In this document: in pieces, positions 9,560-20,369 of the stretch
Numbering within the stretch: position 1 is the first letter of the stretch
How the letters are laid out: every line of letters starts with the position of its first letter
Assembly (NCBI GenBank): GCA_017871115.1
Contig: JAFCIZ010000011.1
Coordinates: 327,501 to 391,500, forward strand
Direction of reading: 5' to 3'
Source: Cunninghamella blakesleeana
Taxonomy: Eukaryota > Mucoromycota > Mucoromycetes > Mucorales > Cunninghamellaceae
Length of the DNA stretch: 64,000 nucleotides
Notes under the pieces: generated by a model
Database searches by the model: none
Seen by the model: only the letters and a program-made list of their open reading frames with translations
What the model was told of the DNA's origin: nothing
Program-made: the position numbers and the translations under genes

Positions 9560-10450
9560 ACTAGCTATAATACCAGATTATTGTTCTTTAATATTGTTAA
9601 TTGCTTCTTCCCATTCGATACCTTTGGTTATATCTTTTTATACCCGGAAGGCCAGTCACCACTATGCGTCAGTTGGATATCTTTTTTATCTTGATTTTTG
9701 CTTAATAAATTTAATCTGAATTGTATAACTATATATATTAATGCTAACGTTTTTTCATTAATTTGTTGGCATTCAATATATGGTTCTCCACGAGGACGAT
9801 TGATAAATGTTTTTGCTAATATATTAAAAAAAATTCACTGGTGAGGTAAGGGTTATCTAGATTAAAATCTCTACAGCTGAATCTTTCTTTATATGCTAAT
9901 TTATTACATTTATCTTCTACGGACATATCTTTATATATGCTGTTAAAGCTTTCTATATTAAAATCACTTGCCTTTAATTGTTTAAATATTTTATATGATA
10001 TATTAGACCTTTAAAAGTAGATACACCACATATAATATCTCCCCATATTTCCATTGATATAATATTCATTGGAATTTCCAGGCAAATTTTTGATTTTTAT
10101 CAAATTTTTTATTATGGTTTCATTCGAATTACGGATATCATTCAAAAAAGTATTAACTGTGCAAAAATTCACCCGTGACATTTTGAATGATCTATCAAAA
10201 TCATCTTCAGTAATGTCTTTTATTAAGGTTCTAAAATATTAAAATAAAAAAATATTACTATATATACATATAACATTTAGCATTTAACATTTATCTTTTT
10301 AAAATGTAATTTACTTTGAAGCATGTCCATCAAATAGTATATTGCTGCAACCCTGGCTATCATTACTTTTTCAATTATAGATTTCACTTTATTAGCATTG
10401 TTATCAGAAACAAAATCAAACTCGTTATCTTCATTCTCGTTTATAGTGTA
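9560..10450 (-). pseudogene. decayed transposase-like coding region, possibly Harbinger-type
   Basis: Broken minus-strand coding sequence with several stops and frameshifts. One readable block at about 10230-10060 (minus) gives ITEDDFDRSFKMSRVNF followed by NTFLNDI. This resembles the 'DF...FRMSR..F..L' region near the start of PIF/Harbinger (HARBI1-like) transposases. A following frame gives SMEIWGDIICGVST, like the helix-turn-helix part of the same family. Downstream pieces (GEPYIECQQINEKTLALIY, HSGDWPSGYKKI) were not recognised. The catalytic D/E residues cannot be placed. The family assignment is tentative. Confidence 0.35.
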
Positions 10451-11080
10451 CTCTTTTGTTTATTTAAATACTATATTGATAAATAAACGATGGTTTAAAA
10501 ATGAAACCAAGTAGATATGCTATATACATATTACCATTTTCTGAGTAAGTTGGTTCTATGTTTATTTTATTTTTTTTCCTTGATTTCTTTGAATAAGTGA
10601 TGGTATTGATATTTTTCTTTTTTTTTTTTTTACTATTTGAGTCATTAGTTATATTTTCTATCACTTTTCTGGTTTGCTATCCATTTTTTTTTATTAATAG
10701 TGTTAGTAAAAAGATAAAAAATAATAATAAAATGAATATACCCTCCATAATTGTTTACATGAAAAATAAAAAAAACCATGTAAAATGCAATATTTTATCA
10801 AAAGAAATCCCTAAGGTAACATTATGGTTTTAGTAAATTTTAAATTTTAGTCAAATGGTCTGTGAAAGTGATGAAAAATTGATAGATTATTAATTATCAT
10901 TTTAAAACTGTTTCGTCAATATTTACAAATTAACAATGTTCTGAAAATCATTATGTTATCTTAATTTGATAAAGTTCAATATCTCCTTACATGAACATAT
11001 ATAAATAGACAGCAATCGATTTCTTTATTTTGTATTTTACTTTTTCAATTTCTTTTTCTTCTCTAAATAAAATAAATATA

Positions 11081-11818
11081 ATGAAGATAAAGCAAAAAAG
11101 CCCAATATGTAAAAAAAAAATGTATATATATCTAGAAAGGCATATTGTCATAAAACATGAGGGCGCACCAATATTCCATCAAAGAATGGAAGAAAATTAT
11201 TCTAGAAATTATGTTGACAATACAGATTATATATTTCATGTAATAAATACAGATATATACCCAATAATAAAAGTTACTAATGATATCCATATAATTTGAT
11301 ATATTCTAGAGTGATCATGAAAGAGATGAGCCAATGATTATAGATATAGATAATCAATCATCTAATATAGATAATCAATCATCTAATATAGATAATCAAT
11401 CATCTAATATAGATAAAATCGATACAAAAATTATTTACAATATGTTCATTACTATAGTTATATTACAAATATTTTTTTATTCGATGTTATAATAATAACT
11501 TTACTATTTTATTAAGATGAACTCTGTTCTACTAAAGAATATGGTAAATACAGCAGAAAAGATGATCAAGGAAACATATCAACTTCTATATTAAAATTAT
11601 CATCATATATTTCAAAGCATAATATATATCAGTCAATACTCAGAGTAATTGTCATATATAATCATATATATAAAGAGAATTAAGAAAAGTAAAAACAAGT
11701 AATGATTAATATTACTGGTTTTTTTAATGTGTGATCTATATTGGTTATTATCTGATCAAGGATTACAAAATGACATTAAAAATATACCTAGTAACCACTC
11801 TAGTTTTAATTCTTTTCT

Positions 11819-11854
<36 letters not shown>

Positions 11855-12427
11855 GCTGAACATATTGAAGTGGGAATTGTACAAGTTTTTTTTAATTTTA
11901 AAAGTACTAATATATATATTTATATTTATATTGATAGCTATTTAAAACCAAATATGTTGATACCACATTAATAGAAAACTTTTCTGTATCAACTGAAGAA
12001 TTTTTGAAAGTTACTAACAATAAACCTCTTACATTGTTTTACAGAAATATTAAGGATTTATGTGAAGTTATTTTTAGTGTATCCATATAACAGGAAATAC
12101 AAAACTATAATCTTCAGATAACTTATTCATTTCCTTGATAAAAAACATTGGAAAAATGGTAAGAATTTTACCCAATTTTGCGATATATAATCAATCAACA
12201 AAAAAATTTGAAGGATATTTTGTAAACCATTACACCTCAATTGGATCATTTATTGATTCTAACATGGATGCCCTCTCCCTATACCAGTAGTTTCGAATAT
12301 AACACTATGGGATAATAATAGTAATAGCCAATCACGAACATATGAATTAGAATCTGATGAAGATTTAAATGATTTAGTATTAGAAAATTTAGAAGACAAC
12401 AATAATGAATTATTATTAGATGATTAG
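11081..12427 (+). pseudogene. decayed transposon-like gene with N-terminal zinc-finger remnant
   Basis: Coding-like plus-strand sequence starting at ATG 11081 and ending at TAG 12425-12427, with stops, frameshifts and a 33-base poly-A (11821-11853) in between. The start (SPICKKKMYIYLERHIVIKH) has the same layout as the CACTA transposase start (CPYC...TYLRKHIDKC), with the first Cys changed to Ser. A low-complexity Asn/Asp/Ser stretch follows, as in that transposase. Later readable blocks are CDLYWLLSDQGLQNDIKN and FEGYFVNHYTSIGSFIDSN, then an acidic C-terminus. Probably an old, distantly related transposase; this is inference from the N-terminus only. Confidence 0.35.
11349..11411 (+). repeat. 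21-bp tandem repeat, three copies
   Basis: Three perfect copies of GATAATCAATCATCTAATAT+A, in frame with the decayed gene, encoding DNQSSNI three times. Confidence 0.9.
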
Positions 12428-12654
12428 AAATTTTATATTTTTCATCATTATATATGCTTAAATTTTAATAAATATTTTACAACTAAACTACATAGTAAGA
12501 TATAAATTTAAATAAAATTACTACTATTATATCACTATATTTATATAGGATAGGTGAGCATATATATATGTATATTGTTATATAGGTCTATACATGATCA
12601 TATAGATATATATAGGCATACGTAGATTTTATTTTCTACGTAGATAAAATGGGA

Positions 12655-13794
12655 AATTCCGTTTTTCCGAAGCATATCCAACACTTAACTGCTGTATTCG
12701 AACCGTATATAAAGTATAATTTAAGACTGAAGTTGTCTAAGTGTGTATTTGGTCAAATTGAAGTGAGTTACTTGGGCCACCTAATTATATAAGAAGGGTT
12801 TAAACCTAACGACTATAACATTAATAAGATAATGAACTTAAAAGAGTCCAAAAAACAAAGATGAAGTTAGATCATTACTCGGTGTGACAGGTTACTATTG
12901 TTAGGTTTTGGTGAAGAAATATGAAAATATAAAAATAAAAGTTAAGGCAAAAGAGAAATTGTGAAACTATTGATTATTGTTTGTTAGAAAATAAAATAAA
13001 ATAGGTATTTATGTGAATATATTTTTAAGGGTGATTATATAATAAACAAGAATATGGTACTACCGTTATTCTTGTTTGTGTGTGTTACTTAGAATATAGT
13101 ATAGTATAATTATATTATTTAAATAAATGTCTATAACAAATAATTGTGATGCTGATATTATATTAATATTAGTTGAATAATATGTTTTAATATGACAAAT
13201 ACAACAACTATAGAAGGTTTGTTTAAGATTATGCTAAACTCGTATTGCCATTATCCAATTTGATAAAGAAAAACGTAAACTTTGAATGGAGTAATAATCA
13301 AAAATTAGTATTTAATAGAATTAAAAATATACTCACAAGTTCACCAGTATTACCTTTTCCTGACAAAGATCAAACAAAAATACTAGCAACTGATGCAAGT
13401 AGTAAATGATTAGGTGATATATTGTCACAATCTGTTGATGGAACAAAAAAGGTGAATCAGTTATTTCTTATGCATCAAGAACGTTAAAAGCAGTTGAACA
13501 AAATTATTCCACTACACATTTAGAGGCTTTAGCTATAGTGTGGGCTGTTAATCATTTTCATCACTATCTAATAGGAAAAAGTTTTGTGTTATATACTGAT
13601 CACGCTGCTCTTATATTTTCAACAATCCTAAACCAGGTGCCAAACTTGCTAGGTGGGCTGCTGCCCTAATGGAATATGATTCTACCTTTAAGTATAGACC
13701 CAGGACTAAAAACCCTACTGATGCTCTATCAAGATCATTAGACGATGCAGATTCACTGGCCGTTTGTGTGGGTGAAGAAAAAGAATCGTTATAA
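12655..13794 (+). pseudogene. Ty3/gypsy pol relic (RT end and RNase H), interrupted
   Basis: The first part (to 12898) reads as the end of Ty3/gypsy reverse transcriptase: LRLKLSKCVFGQIEVSYLGH, then EVRSLLGVTGYY. The reading resumes at 13207 as YRRFV, a stop, DYAKLVLPLSNLIKKNVNFEW, then [53 protein letters not shown] and [11 protein letters not shown]...PTDALSRS, which is the RT-connected RNase H region. There are in-frame stops and several frameshifts. The frame finishes at TAA 13792-13794. The 5' LTR, gag, protease and most of RT are missing upstream, and no integrase follows RNase H. The break at 12899-13206 is a solo LTR. Confidence 0.8.
12894..13211 (+). mobile_element. solo LTR with 5-bp target duplication (ACTAT)
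   Basis: A 308-bp insert (12899-13206) splits the gypsy pol relic between codons of the conserved GYYRRF motif. It starts TGTTAGGTTTTGG and ends TACAACA (TGTT...AACA inverted ends). It is flanked by direct repeats ACTAT at 12894-12898 and 13207-13211. Removing the insert and one repeat restores the expected protein order across the junction. A related insert lies at 31980-32391. Confidence 0.8.
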
Positions 13795-14113
13795 AAAAGG
13801 AAAGAAAAGAAAAGAAAAGAAGAAAACAAACAAACAAACAAACAAAAATAGCAAAACGTTTTAAGCGGTGGGAAGAAAATCATTTAGTTTATATTTCTAT
13901 TTTTTTAAAACTCTTCCACTTTTTGGAAATTATTTTCCTTTTCCTAATCTTTCTTCAAGTTTATTTTATATATTTTGTAATTTCATATTTTTTTTTTACT
14001 TTATTTTATTTTTCTTAACAATTATACTTTATTTTTTTATTTATATATATTATCTTATAGTATCATTATTTATTAATATTACTCTGACCGCGTGCATCCA
14101 ACCAAAAAACAAC

Positions 14114-14629
14114 ATGAGTAAAGAAGTAAAATATATTAAAGATACAGATTATAAAATAATATCAATCAATCTTAATGATAAAGATGAGGACAAGAGTAAA
14201 GAATATTATGAAGCAAAAATTAGTTTGAAGATGGATAGACCTGTGGCTAAATATATAAAATGTAGTAAAGAAAAAGAGTTGAACAGATGCTCAAATAATA
14301 ATTGTGATGAAATTCATGGCGCTTTTAGTGACAAAAAATTATTTATGGAACTTTTCTGTAAGCTAGTAATAAATCTAACAAATGGATTAATCAAGAAACT
14401 GAAAAATGGAACATTCAATGGAAAAATAGTCACACTTGGTGAATTAGCACTTATGATAAGAGAAGGAAAATTTGAACATAAAAATAAGTGTAAATTAGTT
14501 AAAGAGGTTTGGTATCAAGTTGCTAATTTTATAATACATATAGTTATGCCTGCTCAAGCTGATTTTGTTGAAATAACATCAGATACTGATGATTACATCA
14601 TGAATTATTTTAAACCAAAATCTACATGA
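14114..14629 (+). CDS. hypothetical 171-residue protein inside a gypsy element
   Basis: Intact frame from ATG 14114 (context AACAACATGAG), 320 bp after the end of the pol relic and 95 bp before the polypurine tract and probable 3' LTR. The longer upstream extension of the frame (from 13868) is a poly-T-derived Phe/Ile string and was not used. The product is charged, Lys-rich and without a signal peptide. A Cys/His cluster (KCSKEKELNRCSNNNCDEIH, residues ~56-75) could bind a metal. No known domain recognised. It sits where integrase would be expected, yet does not resemble integrase. It is unbroken beside a badly decayed pol, so it may be younger cargo or under selection. Function unknown. Confidence 0.5.
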   Translation: MSKEVKYIKDTDYKIISINLNDKDEDKSKEYYEAKISLKMDRPVAKYIKCSKEKELNRCSNNNCDEIHGAFSDKKLFMELFCKLVINLTNGLIKKLKNGTFNGKIVTLGELALMIREGKFEHKNKCKLVKEVWYQVANFIIHIVMPAQADFVEITSDTDDYIMNYFKPKST

Positions 14630-14716
14630 TACAGATTCATTATAATTTTCTTTAAAAAAAAGAAAAAAATTTTTTTTGATGTTTGATTTATTAAACTATA
14701 TAATTTAATTTAAGTT

Positions 14717-14724
14717 GGGGGGAA
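14717..14724 (+). other. polypurine tract of gypsy element
   Basis: GGGGGGAA stands immediately before TGAGAGGACGTC, the expected arrangement of plus-strand primer and 3' LTR start in LTR retrotransposons, and stands out in an otherwise AT-rich region. Confidence 0.6.
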
Positions 14725-15451
14725 TGAGAGGACGTCAGTGCGTCTTTGAAGTCGTCCCGTCTCAAACTTTTCTTTTTATTTATTTTTTTATTTTTTATTT
14801 TTATTTCATATTATTTTTAAACTTTATTATATTTTAAATACCGATAGAAATATGCAAATATAAAATCAGGACTTCATTACGATAATAAAACTACACTTTT
14901 CTTTAGGTATTAGTCACTCGTTTTTGGTTTTAATTTAGTTTTTTATTTATTTCTTATAGTTGAAGTATTTTGAAGATTGATTTATATTTTGTTTTTCTTA
15001 TTTTACTTTAGTTATTATATATTGTCTTATTTCATATTTTTTTATTTCTTTTATTTTATTCTATTTTTTTCATTTTGGTAAAGAACCTGGGCAAGTCATC
15101 GATATTAAAATTATTATTTTGTTGATTTCTTATTTATCTTTATAAGATCTCGTACGGCTGTGTTAATTACAATTATACTATAATATCTTACCCGTTTAAT
15201 TTATTTTTTTTATATTTTATTTTATTTTATATTATCATTATTACATTTTTTTTAATTATTAAATGTTGTATCAGGCTATTTTATCTTGTAATAAACAAAC
15301 GTAAAGAAAGAATAAATTCCATTTTTCCTCTTAATATTTATTTTAAAAATAATATTTATAATCATTTTTTTCATTTTCATTTTCATTTAAAGATTGTGAT
15401 TTTGGAGCTCGACCTATACATAGGCGTTATTGATTAAAACGACTATACTCA
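14725..15451 (+). mobile_element. probable 3' LTR of the gypsy element
   Basis: Begins TGAGAGGACGTC directly after the polypurine tract; a plausible end is GACTATACTCA at 15441-15451, giving TGAG...CTCA termini and 727 bp. The relatively GC-rich final part (GGAGCTCGACC...AAACGACTATACTC) may be the R/U5 end. No 5' LTR copy is in the window, so the boundaries are inferred. Confidence 0.45.
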
Positions 15452-15761
15452 AACGGACTCCAATAATATTGCAAGCACTACGTTAGTAGTAAAGAACATA
15501 ATATGCCATTGAGAGCAAATACGTTCCAAAATGCGAATGATAACTTGTGTAACTCAAAAAAAACCCCCAATAAAATTAAATAAATGATTTCTGTATTGAA
15601 CTAATAAACAGTTCTAAATAATAATGATAATAAAAAAAAATATAAATTCTATACTATTTAAGAAGAAAATAAAAAAAAAAGAATTATTTATTTTATTATT
15701 ATTATTATTATATATATACCATTTATTATAGCATACACTCTTATCATATTAAAATATTGAC
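15452..15761. other. intergenic region
   Basis: No gene seen; short (TTA)n run near 15694-15710 downstream of the minus-strand gene that follows. Confidence 0.5.
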
Positions 15762-16115
15762 CTAATTTGGACAACCGAATGCATTATACTGCTTTACACT
15801 GTAAGGACATGACTTAGGAACATAAGATAAGTCATCAAATGTACCACAACTATAGAGCTTTCCACGATCACAATTAACTGTTTTAACTGGTAGCTGTGAA
15901 CACATGAATTCTTTACAAGATTGAGTCTGTGCAGCATTACATTCTGAAGTTGTTGAACCTATATCACAGTAATTGTCTCCACACTGAACAATGTTTATAT
16001 GTTCATTGCAGAAAAGTGTTGCAGCTTTTATCTGGAATTTATCACAATCGGCAGCTGAGGATGTGCCAAAAAAGAGGAAAAGAGAGAATGGAACAATAAT
16101 TTTTTGTAAAATCAT
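15762..16115 (-). CDS. small secreted cysteine-rich protein (paralogue of 1067 gene)
   Basis: Single exon, 117 residues from ATG at 16115. The upstream 28 codons of the open frame begin with a non-ATG codon and were left out. Residues 1-20 are a signal peptide ending GTSSA. The mature part has about 12 Cys. Its first half shares the pattern ADC-x(n)-A-x3-FC-x2-H-x-N-x3-C-x4-C-x(n)-C-x3-Q-x2-SC-x2-F with the 1067-1369 gene. The C-terminal extension (SCPYSVKQYNAFGCPN) is absent there. Probably extracellular and disulfide-rich. Function unknown. Confidence 0.75.
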   Translation of the reverse strand: MILQKIIVPFSLFLFFGTSSAADCDKFQIKAATLFCNEHINIVQCGDNYCDIGSTTSECNAAQTQSCKEFMCSQLPVKTVNCDRGKLYSCGTFDDLSYVPKSCPYSVKQYNAFGCPN

Positions 16116-17136
16116 AGTTTGCTGAGTTTGCAAGAATAATAAAAAAAAAGAAGAAAAAGGAAGAAAACTTTTTTTTTTTTTGAATTTATAATTTATCAAA
16201 AAAGAAATGATAGAGCAAATAAGTAAAATTCCTTTCTGGTTGTTTTTTATTAATAAAAAAATAGGGGGTGAAAATAAAATAAAAATTAAGCCTTGCCTAA
16301 ATATGGAAGGTTTAGCCAGAACATAACAGAGTTGAAATATTATATCACTGGGAAGCTAGTTAAAAATGGAAACTGTACCCATTTGAGAATAAATTATAAT
16401 TAATTCTTATACTGTATTTCCACTTGAATTTAGACAAAATAAAAATATTATTTGGATAAAAAAAATTAAAATTCGTATATTAACTTTTTATTTAGGTTAT
16501 CTTTTAGTAATAATTGACAAAAAATTAGATGTAAAATAGATGCAAATATTTTTTCTAATTTGGTAAAAAAAAAAAAAGAATGGATAGAATAGGTATAGAA
16601 TACTTTCTAAATTTGGATTTATATGAAACTCAACAAGAGTTTTCTTACAGATTTCTTAAAAAGGGAAAGATCTGCTTTTTTTAACTTCAAATTCCCAAGA
16701 TGTGTAATCGAAATGCTCTTTACCTAAAAAGGAAGTTACACATTTTTTTCTTTTTCCCCTTATCGGGTTTAAACGTATAAATTTCTTTTTATATTTGAAT
16801 TATTAAAACATGTTTGCATATTATACCTCTTGGTTCCGATTTATTGGCAAATTTTGTCTCCCATGGGAAAAGATATTCATACTTGGTGTTACATGTCAAA
16901 GACCATAAATTTATAACCTAACAAAAATAAAGATATATATTTATGAAATATATTCTTGGTTCATTTTTTTTTTACATTTTTATTTTTTTTTTCTAGCCTT
17001 CGTTTTTTTAACAATTTATTTGGTAATGATAATATTAATAAATATATATGTAACATTGGTTACTATAAGTAACTATTTAATTTTTAAATAGAGCAAGGTA
17101 GTGCTTTAATATTTTGGTTGGTTCTTGGTTTTTAAT
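16116..17136. other. intergenic region between divergent secreted-protein genes
   Basis: No gene seen. It contains two TTAAAAAGG-type motifs (about 16656 and 16720) that recur near other secreted-protein genes here. A poly-A/poly-T-rich stretch precedes each start codon. Confidence 0.5.
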
Positions 17137-17352
17137 ATGCTGAAATTTTACTTTTTAATGCTGGTATTCTTCTTTAGTACAACATTTTGCTGCACACTTC
17201 TTGAAACGACATGCTGTACTATTGCATGTGCCGCATCAGCTGGACTCAACATTAAATGTGAATCCAAAGGAGGAAAGGCATCTTGTGATTGTGGAAATGG
17301 AGCAAAACTAGATATTTCTGACCATTTAATTTGTAACAAACTTGGCTTGTAA
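17137..17352 (+). CDS. defensin-like secreted cysteine-rich peptide
   Basis: 71 residues from ATG 17137; the four codons before it start at a non-ATG codon. A strongly hydrophobic signal peptide spans residues 1-21 (FYFLMLVFFF...FC). The mature part (~50 residues) carries the order C...C-TIA-C...K-C...GGKAS-C-D-C, i.e. C-x3-C, a Gly-containing stretch and a final C-x-C. That is the layout of the CS-alpha-beta defensin fold (insect and fungal defensins). Extra Cys (CC pairs near residues 22 and 30, and LIC near the end) go beyond the basic six. Known: this motif defines the fold. Inferred: antimicrobial or signalling peptide. A convergent gene begins 170 bp downstream. Confidence 0.6.
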   Translation: MLKFYFLMLVFFFSTTFCCTLLETTCCTIACAASAGLNIKCESKGGKASCDCGNGAKLDISDHLICNKLGL

Positions 17353-17522
17353 TGAAAGTGCCTTATTTAGATTTTGTTTTTTAACACCTTTTAATAAATA
17401 ACTTATAAATATAAGCTCTACATTTTTACTTAAATAAACGTATGTATTTACTTTACTTTATTTTACTATCTTTATTTTTTAAAAAAAAAGAAAAGATTAA
17501 AGTTAAAGAATAAAGTGAAATT

Positions 17523-18029
17523 TTAAGGAGATAAAACTTTTTCAAAGATAAACTTGACAGAGTCATTGCTAGGAACACCATTTATAGTCGATTGACCACC
17601 AAGAATGTTTTCATCATAACTAAATAAATATACATAGTCATAGGCAGTGAAAACAGTATCAAGTCTATCGATGCCTTGTTGTAATTTAAATAAATCAGCT
17701 CCACCATATTTAGTAGTAGTGGAAGTTAATAATCTTTCATTGCTACGGCTTAATCTGAGATAACCATTCTCTGATTTTTTAACGTTAACAATATTATAAA
17801 TATATTGATTTTCACCAAGTTGCTTAGCAATAGTTATATTCCATTGTTGACTTTGGTCAGGTTCAGTACTACTTTTATTCATCAATAAGATACTAGAATC
17901 AGCAGGTGATGCAGTAATGGCTTTATTAGAGAATTGTCTAGGAGAAATGGTGTAGACACCTTTTCCTCGAAATTGAGCAAAAGTAGTTACAGCGAAGGCA
18001 AACAAGCTTAATGATTGAATTAAACGCAT
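17523..18029 (-). CDS. secreted beta-trefoil (ricin B-like) protein
   Basis: Single exon, 168 residues. Signal peptide residues 1-18 (IQSLSLFAFAVTTFA). The mature sequence GVYTISPRQFSNKAITA...QQWNITI...YIYNIVNVKKSENGYLRLS...LL fits one to two beta-trefoil repeats of the ricin-B/CCL2-like lectin fold found in fungi, where W and I/V residues make the core. No canonical QxW triplet is complete (QQW is present). The length fits a single trefoil domain. Only one Met and no Cys in the mature part, unlike its Cys-rich neighbours. Likely a secreted carbohydrate-binding protein or protease-inhibitor-like trefoil; ligand unknown. Confidence 0.6.
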   Translation of the reverse strand: MRLIQSLSLFAFAVTTFAQFRGKGVYTISPRQFSNKAITASPADSSILLMNKSSTEPDQSQQWNITIAKQLGENQYIYNIVNVKKSENGYLRLSRSNERLLTSTTTKYGGADLFKLQQGIDRLDTVFTAYDYVYLFSYDENILGGQSTINGVPSNDSVKFIFEKVLSP

Positions 18030-19679
18030 TTTCTTTTGTTATATAAAATGAAATTAAAAAAAAAAAGTAAGAAAAAAAGAAAAAAAAGAAATAAGAAAAG
18101 AAATTAATAGCATTCCAATCAAATTACAATCTACAATTATGATTATTATTATTTCCTTTTTTTTTTTTCACAAGTACACAAGAGGGCTTATTCTATTCAT
18201 CAGCATTTATTTATACTCTGCATCAAATAATTAATTAAAAACTCAGCGTTTTTACATATCTGGTAAATTCCTATAATATAATATATATTATTTTGTAGGT
18301 GTATTTACAAGTAATCTTTTTATATATTCTTTATTAATATTAACATATTATCATTTAAAAATGTATTTTTACTATTATTTAACCCTTACTAGTATAAATA
18401 AGAATATCATATAAACTTTTAACCCAAACTAAATGATTCTAAAAAAAAATTGTAATACAAAAACTCCATTTCTGTCAAAAACTAAAAAACTATTAATCAA
18501 AATGATTTAAAAAAAATATTATTAATGACTACATTATAATAGTTTAATGTAAAGTATAATATAGTATAGAATAATAATATTGAAATCAAGTTAAAAAAAA
18601 AGTAGAGATAAAAATAATTATAGTTAATAGTAGTAAAATTTATTTATAAAAAAAATATGCTAATTTATAATGAGAGTTATAATATACAAAAATTTTATTT
18701 CATCATTATTATGATGTATATAATAATTTTTACTATATAATCAAAAGAGGTTATATCAACTGTTTTATAACCAAGAATTTCCTTTGATTAATGGACCATT
18801 TACCATCTTTTAATTTTAGGTTATAAGTAAAAATATAAAAAAAAATAGAGAGTCAGTTAAGCGTGTTTGTTGGAAGATATGTTAGCAACCGTATAATACA
18901 ATAGCAAATACCTTCGTCAAGTGCTTTTATGATTAAATACTTTATTGAATCAACGATTGTATTTTATATTTTTTAAATAGAAAATCAAATGTAAAATATA
19001 AAAAATGTACCTTTTTTGTCTTAAAAAAAAAAGAAACTGAACTTGGCCATCGACATTTTTTAGTTGACTTTACTTTAGACAGAGGATTCAATAATAAAAT
19101 GGGTCTTCTTTATTTTCTCCGTCATCTAATTATACTTTTTTTCTTATAAAAAAGACTAGCGAAATTTAGTTTTTTAATGGAAAATGGTACAATTAAAAAC
19201 TCCTTTTAAATTACAGCATTATTTTATTATAAATTTAACGAGATGACTAGAGATATACAAAATGAAGATGGAATTTTATATCTGTTTCCATCAAAAGGTT
19301 AGCAAAAAAATAATATATTTAATGTTGAGTATACCAACATTATGGTAGATTTTTTGGCAAATATAAAGACTGTGAGTATACTATTTTGTCAAGGATGAAA
19401 ACGACGAGCTATAATAAGTGAATATTTATTACAATAATTGCATAGGAGGGATGTATTAAACTTTAGCTAGATGATTATTATTAATTTCATTAATAGAAAA
19501 CTTCATATATTATAACATATTAAACTACAGTATTATAATATATATATATATATATATTACAATTGATATTTATATTGTATAATTATATTATAACTTATAT
19601 TACATAAAATATCAAGTTTAAGATAAATAAAACTATTAAAATATAAATATTGCATATCGTATCATTAATTATATCCATA

Positions 19680-19716
<37 letters not shown>

Positions 19717-19979
19717 TATCATATGCTGTTTTTGATATGAGTAGCTATATTTGTAGCACATTTATTATGCCTCTTATATTTGAAATATTTGAAATGGTGT
19801 TAAAGAGGATTCACCGTCATATGTATAAGTATAAAAACTACTATAGTACTCATTTTATAAGTATGAATACACAACCACAATTTTATTTTTTTAATATAAA
19901 ATTTTAATAAATATATACATAATAATGACAACAAAGTAAATAAAAGATAAAAAAAATAATTTTATTTATTTTAAATATT
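18030..19979. other. long AT-rich intergenic region
   Basis: About 1.9 kb without any supportable gene on either strand. Contains (TA)n runs near 19538-19558 and 19686-19712. A pyrimidine-rich tract lies upstream of the 18029 start. No element ends recognised. Confidence 0.55.
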
Positions 19980-20369
19980 TTAAAAGCATCTATAGTTAGC
20001 ACCTTCGGAAATTGGAACGTGTTCACCATTTTTACTGCAGCATTCATTCAAATCGTTTGTGTAGCTTCCTTTATTTCTACAACATACAGAATTTTGGCAA
20101 GAGCTTTTACCACCACCTACACAATCACCATTGCATTTACATGCTTGACCAATACTTGTTTCATATCTTTCATTGTCACATTGTTCTTGCACTTGACATT
20201 TTGGAGTGCATATAAATGGTCCATCACTCTCTCTACAAGTTTCTTCGTCTACATATATACTATCTTTACATTCATCATCAAGACATTTATTATAACAAAC
20301 TTGATCAATTCCTGCTGATAAACTTAACGTAACAAAAATAGAAAATAACAATAACAAAATAGTTTTCAT
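19980..20369 (-). CDS. small secreted cysteine-rich protein
   Basis: Single exon, 129 residues. Signal peptide residues 1-19 (LLLLFSIFVTLSLSA). The mature part has about 18 Cys with repeated short spacings: C-x3-C-x4-C, then C-x3-C-x5-C, ACKC, GDC, CCR, ECC and a final RCF. This suggests a compact disulfide-bonded extracellular protein. No family recognised with confidence. The sequence GQACKCNGDCVGGG...CCRNKG is loosely like chitin-binding or Cys-rich modules, but the aromatic residues expected for hevein-like binding are not clear. The region upstream of the start is an (AAAAAAG)n purine tract (poly-pyrimidine on the coding strand). Function unknown. Confidence 0.7.
   Translation of the reverse strand: MKTILLLLFSIFVTLSLSAGIDQVCYNKCLDDECKDSIYVDEETCRESDGPFICTPKCQVQEQCDNERYETSIGQACKCNGDCVGGGKSSCQNSVCCRNKGSYTNDLNECCSKNGEHVPISEGANYRCF

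Noticed and set aside
13868..14113. Upstream extension of the 171-residue ORF
   Set aside because: Starts at a non-ATG codon in this frame and consists of Phe/Ile/Tyr runs from poly-T DNA; the ATG at 14114 begins normal protein sequence.
20012..20318. Plus-strand frames opposite the 19980 gene
   Set aside because: Shadow frames; the minus-strand frame has signal peptide and Cys pattern.
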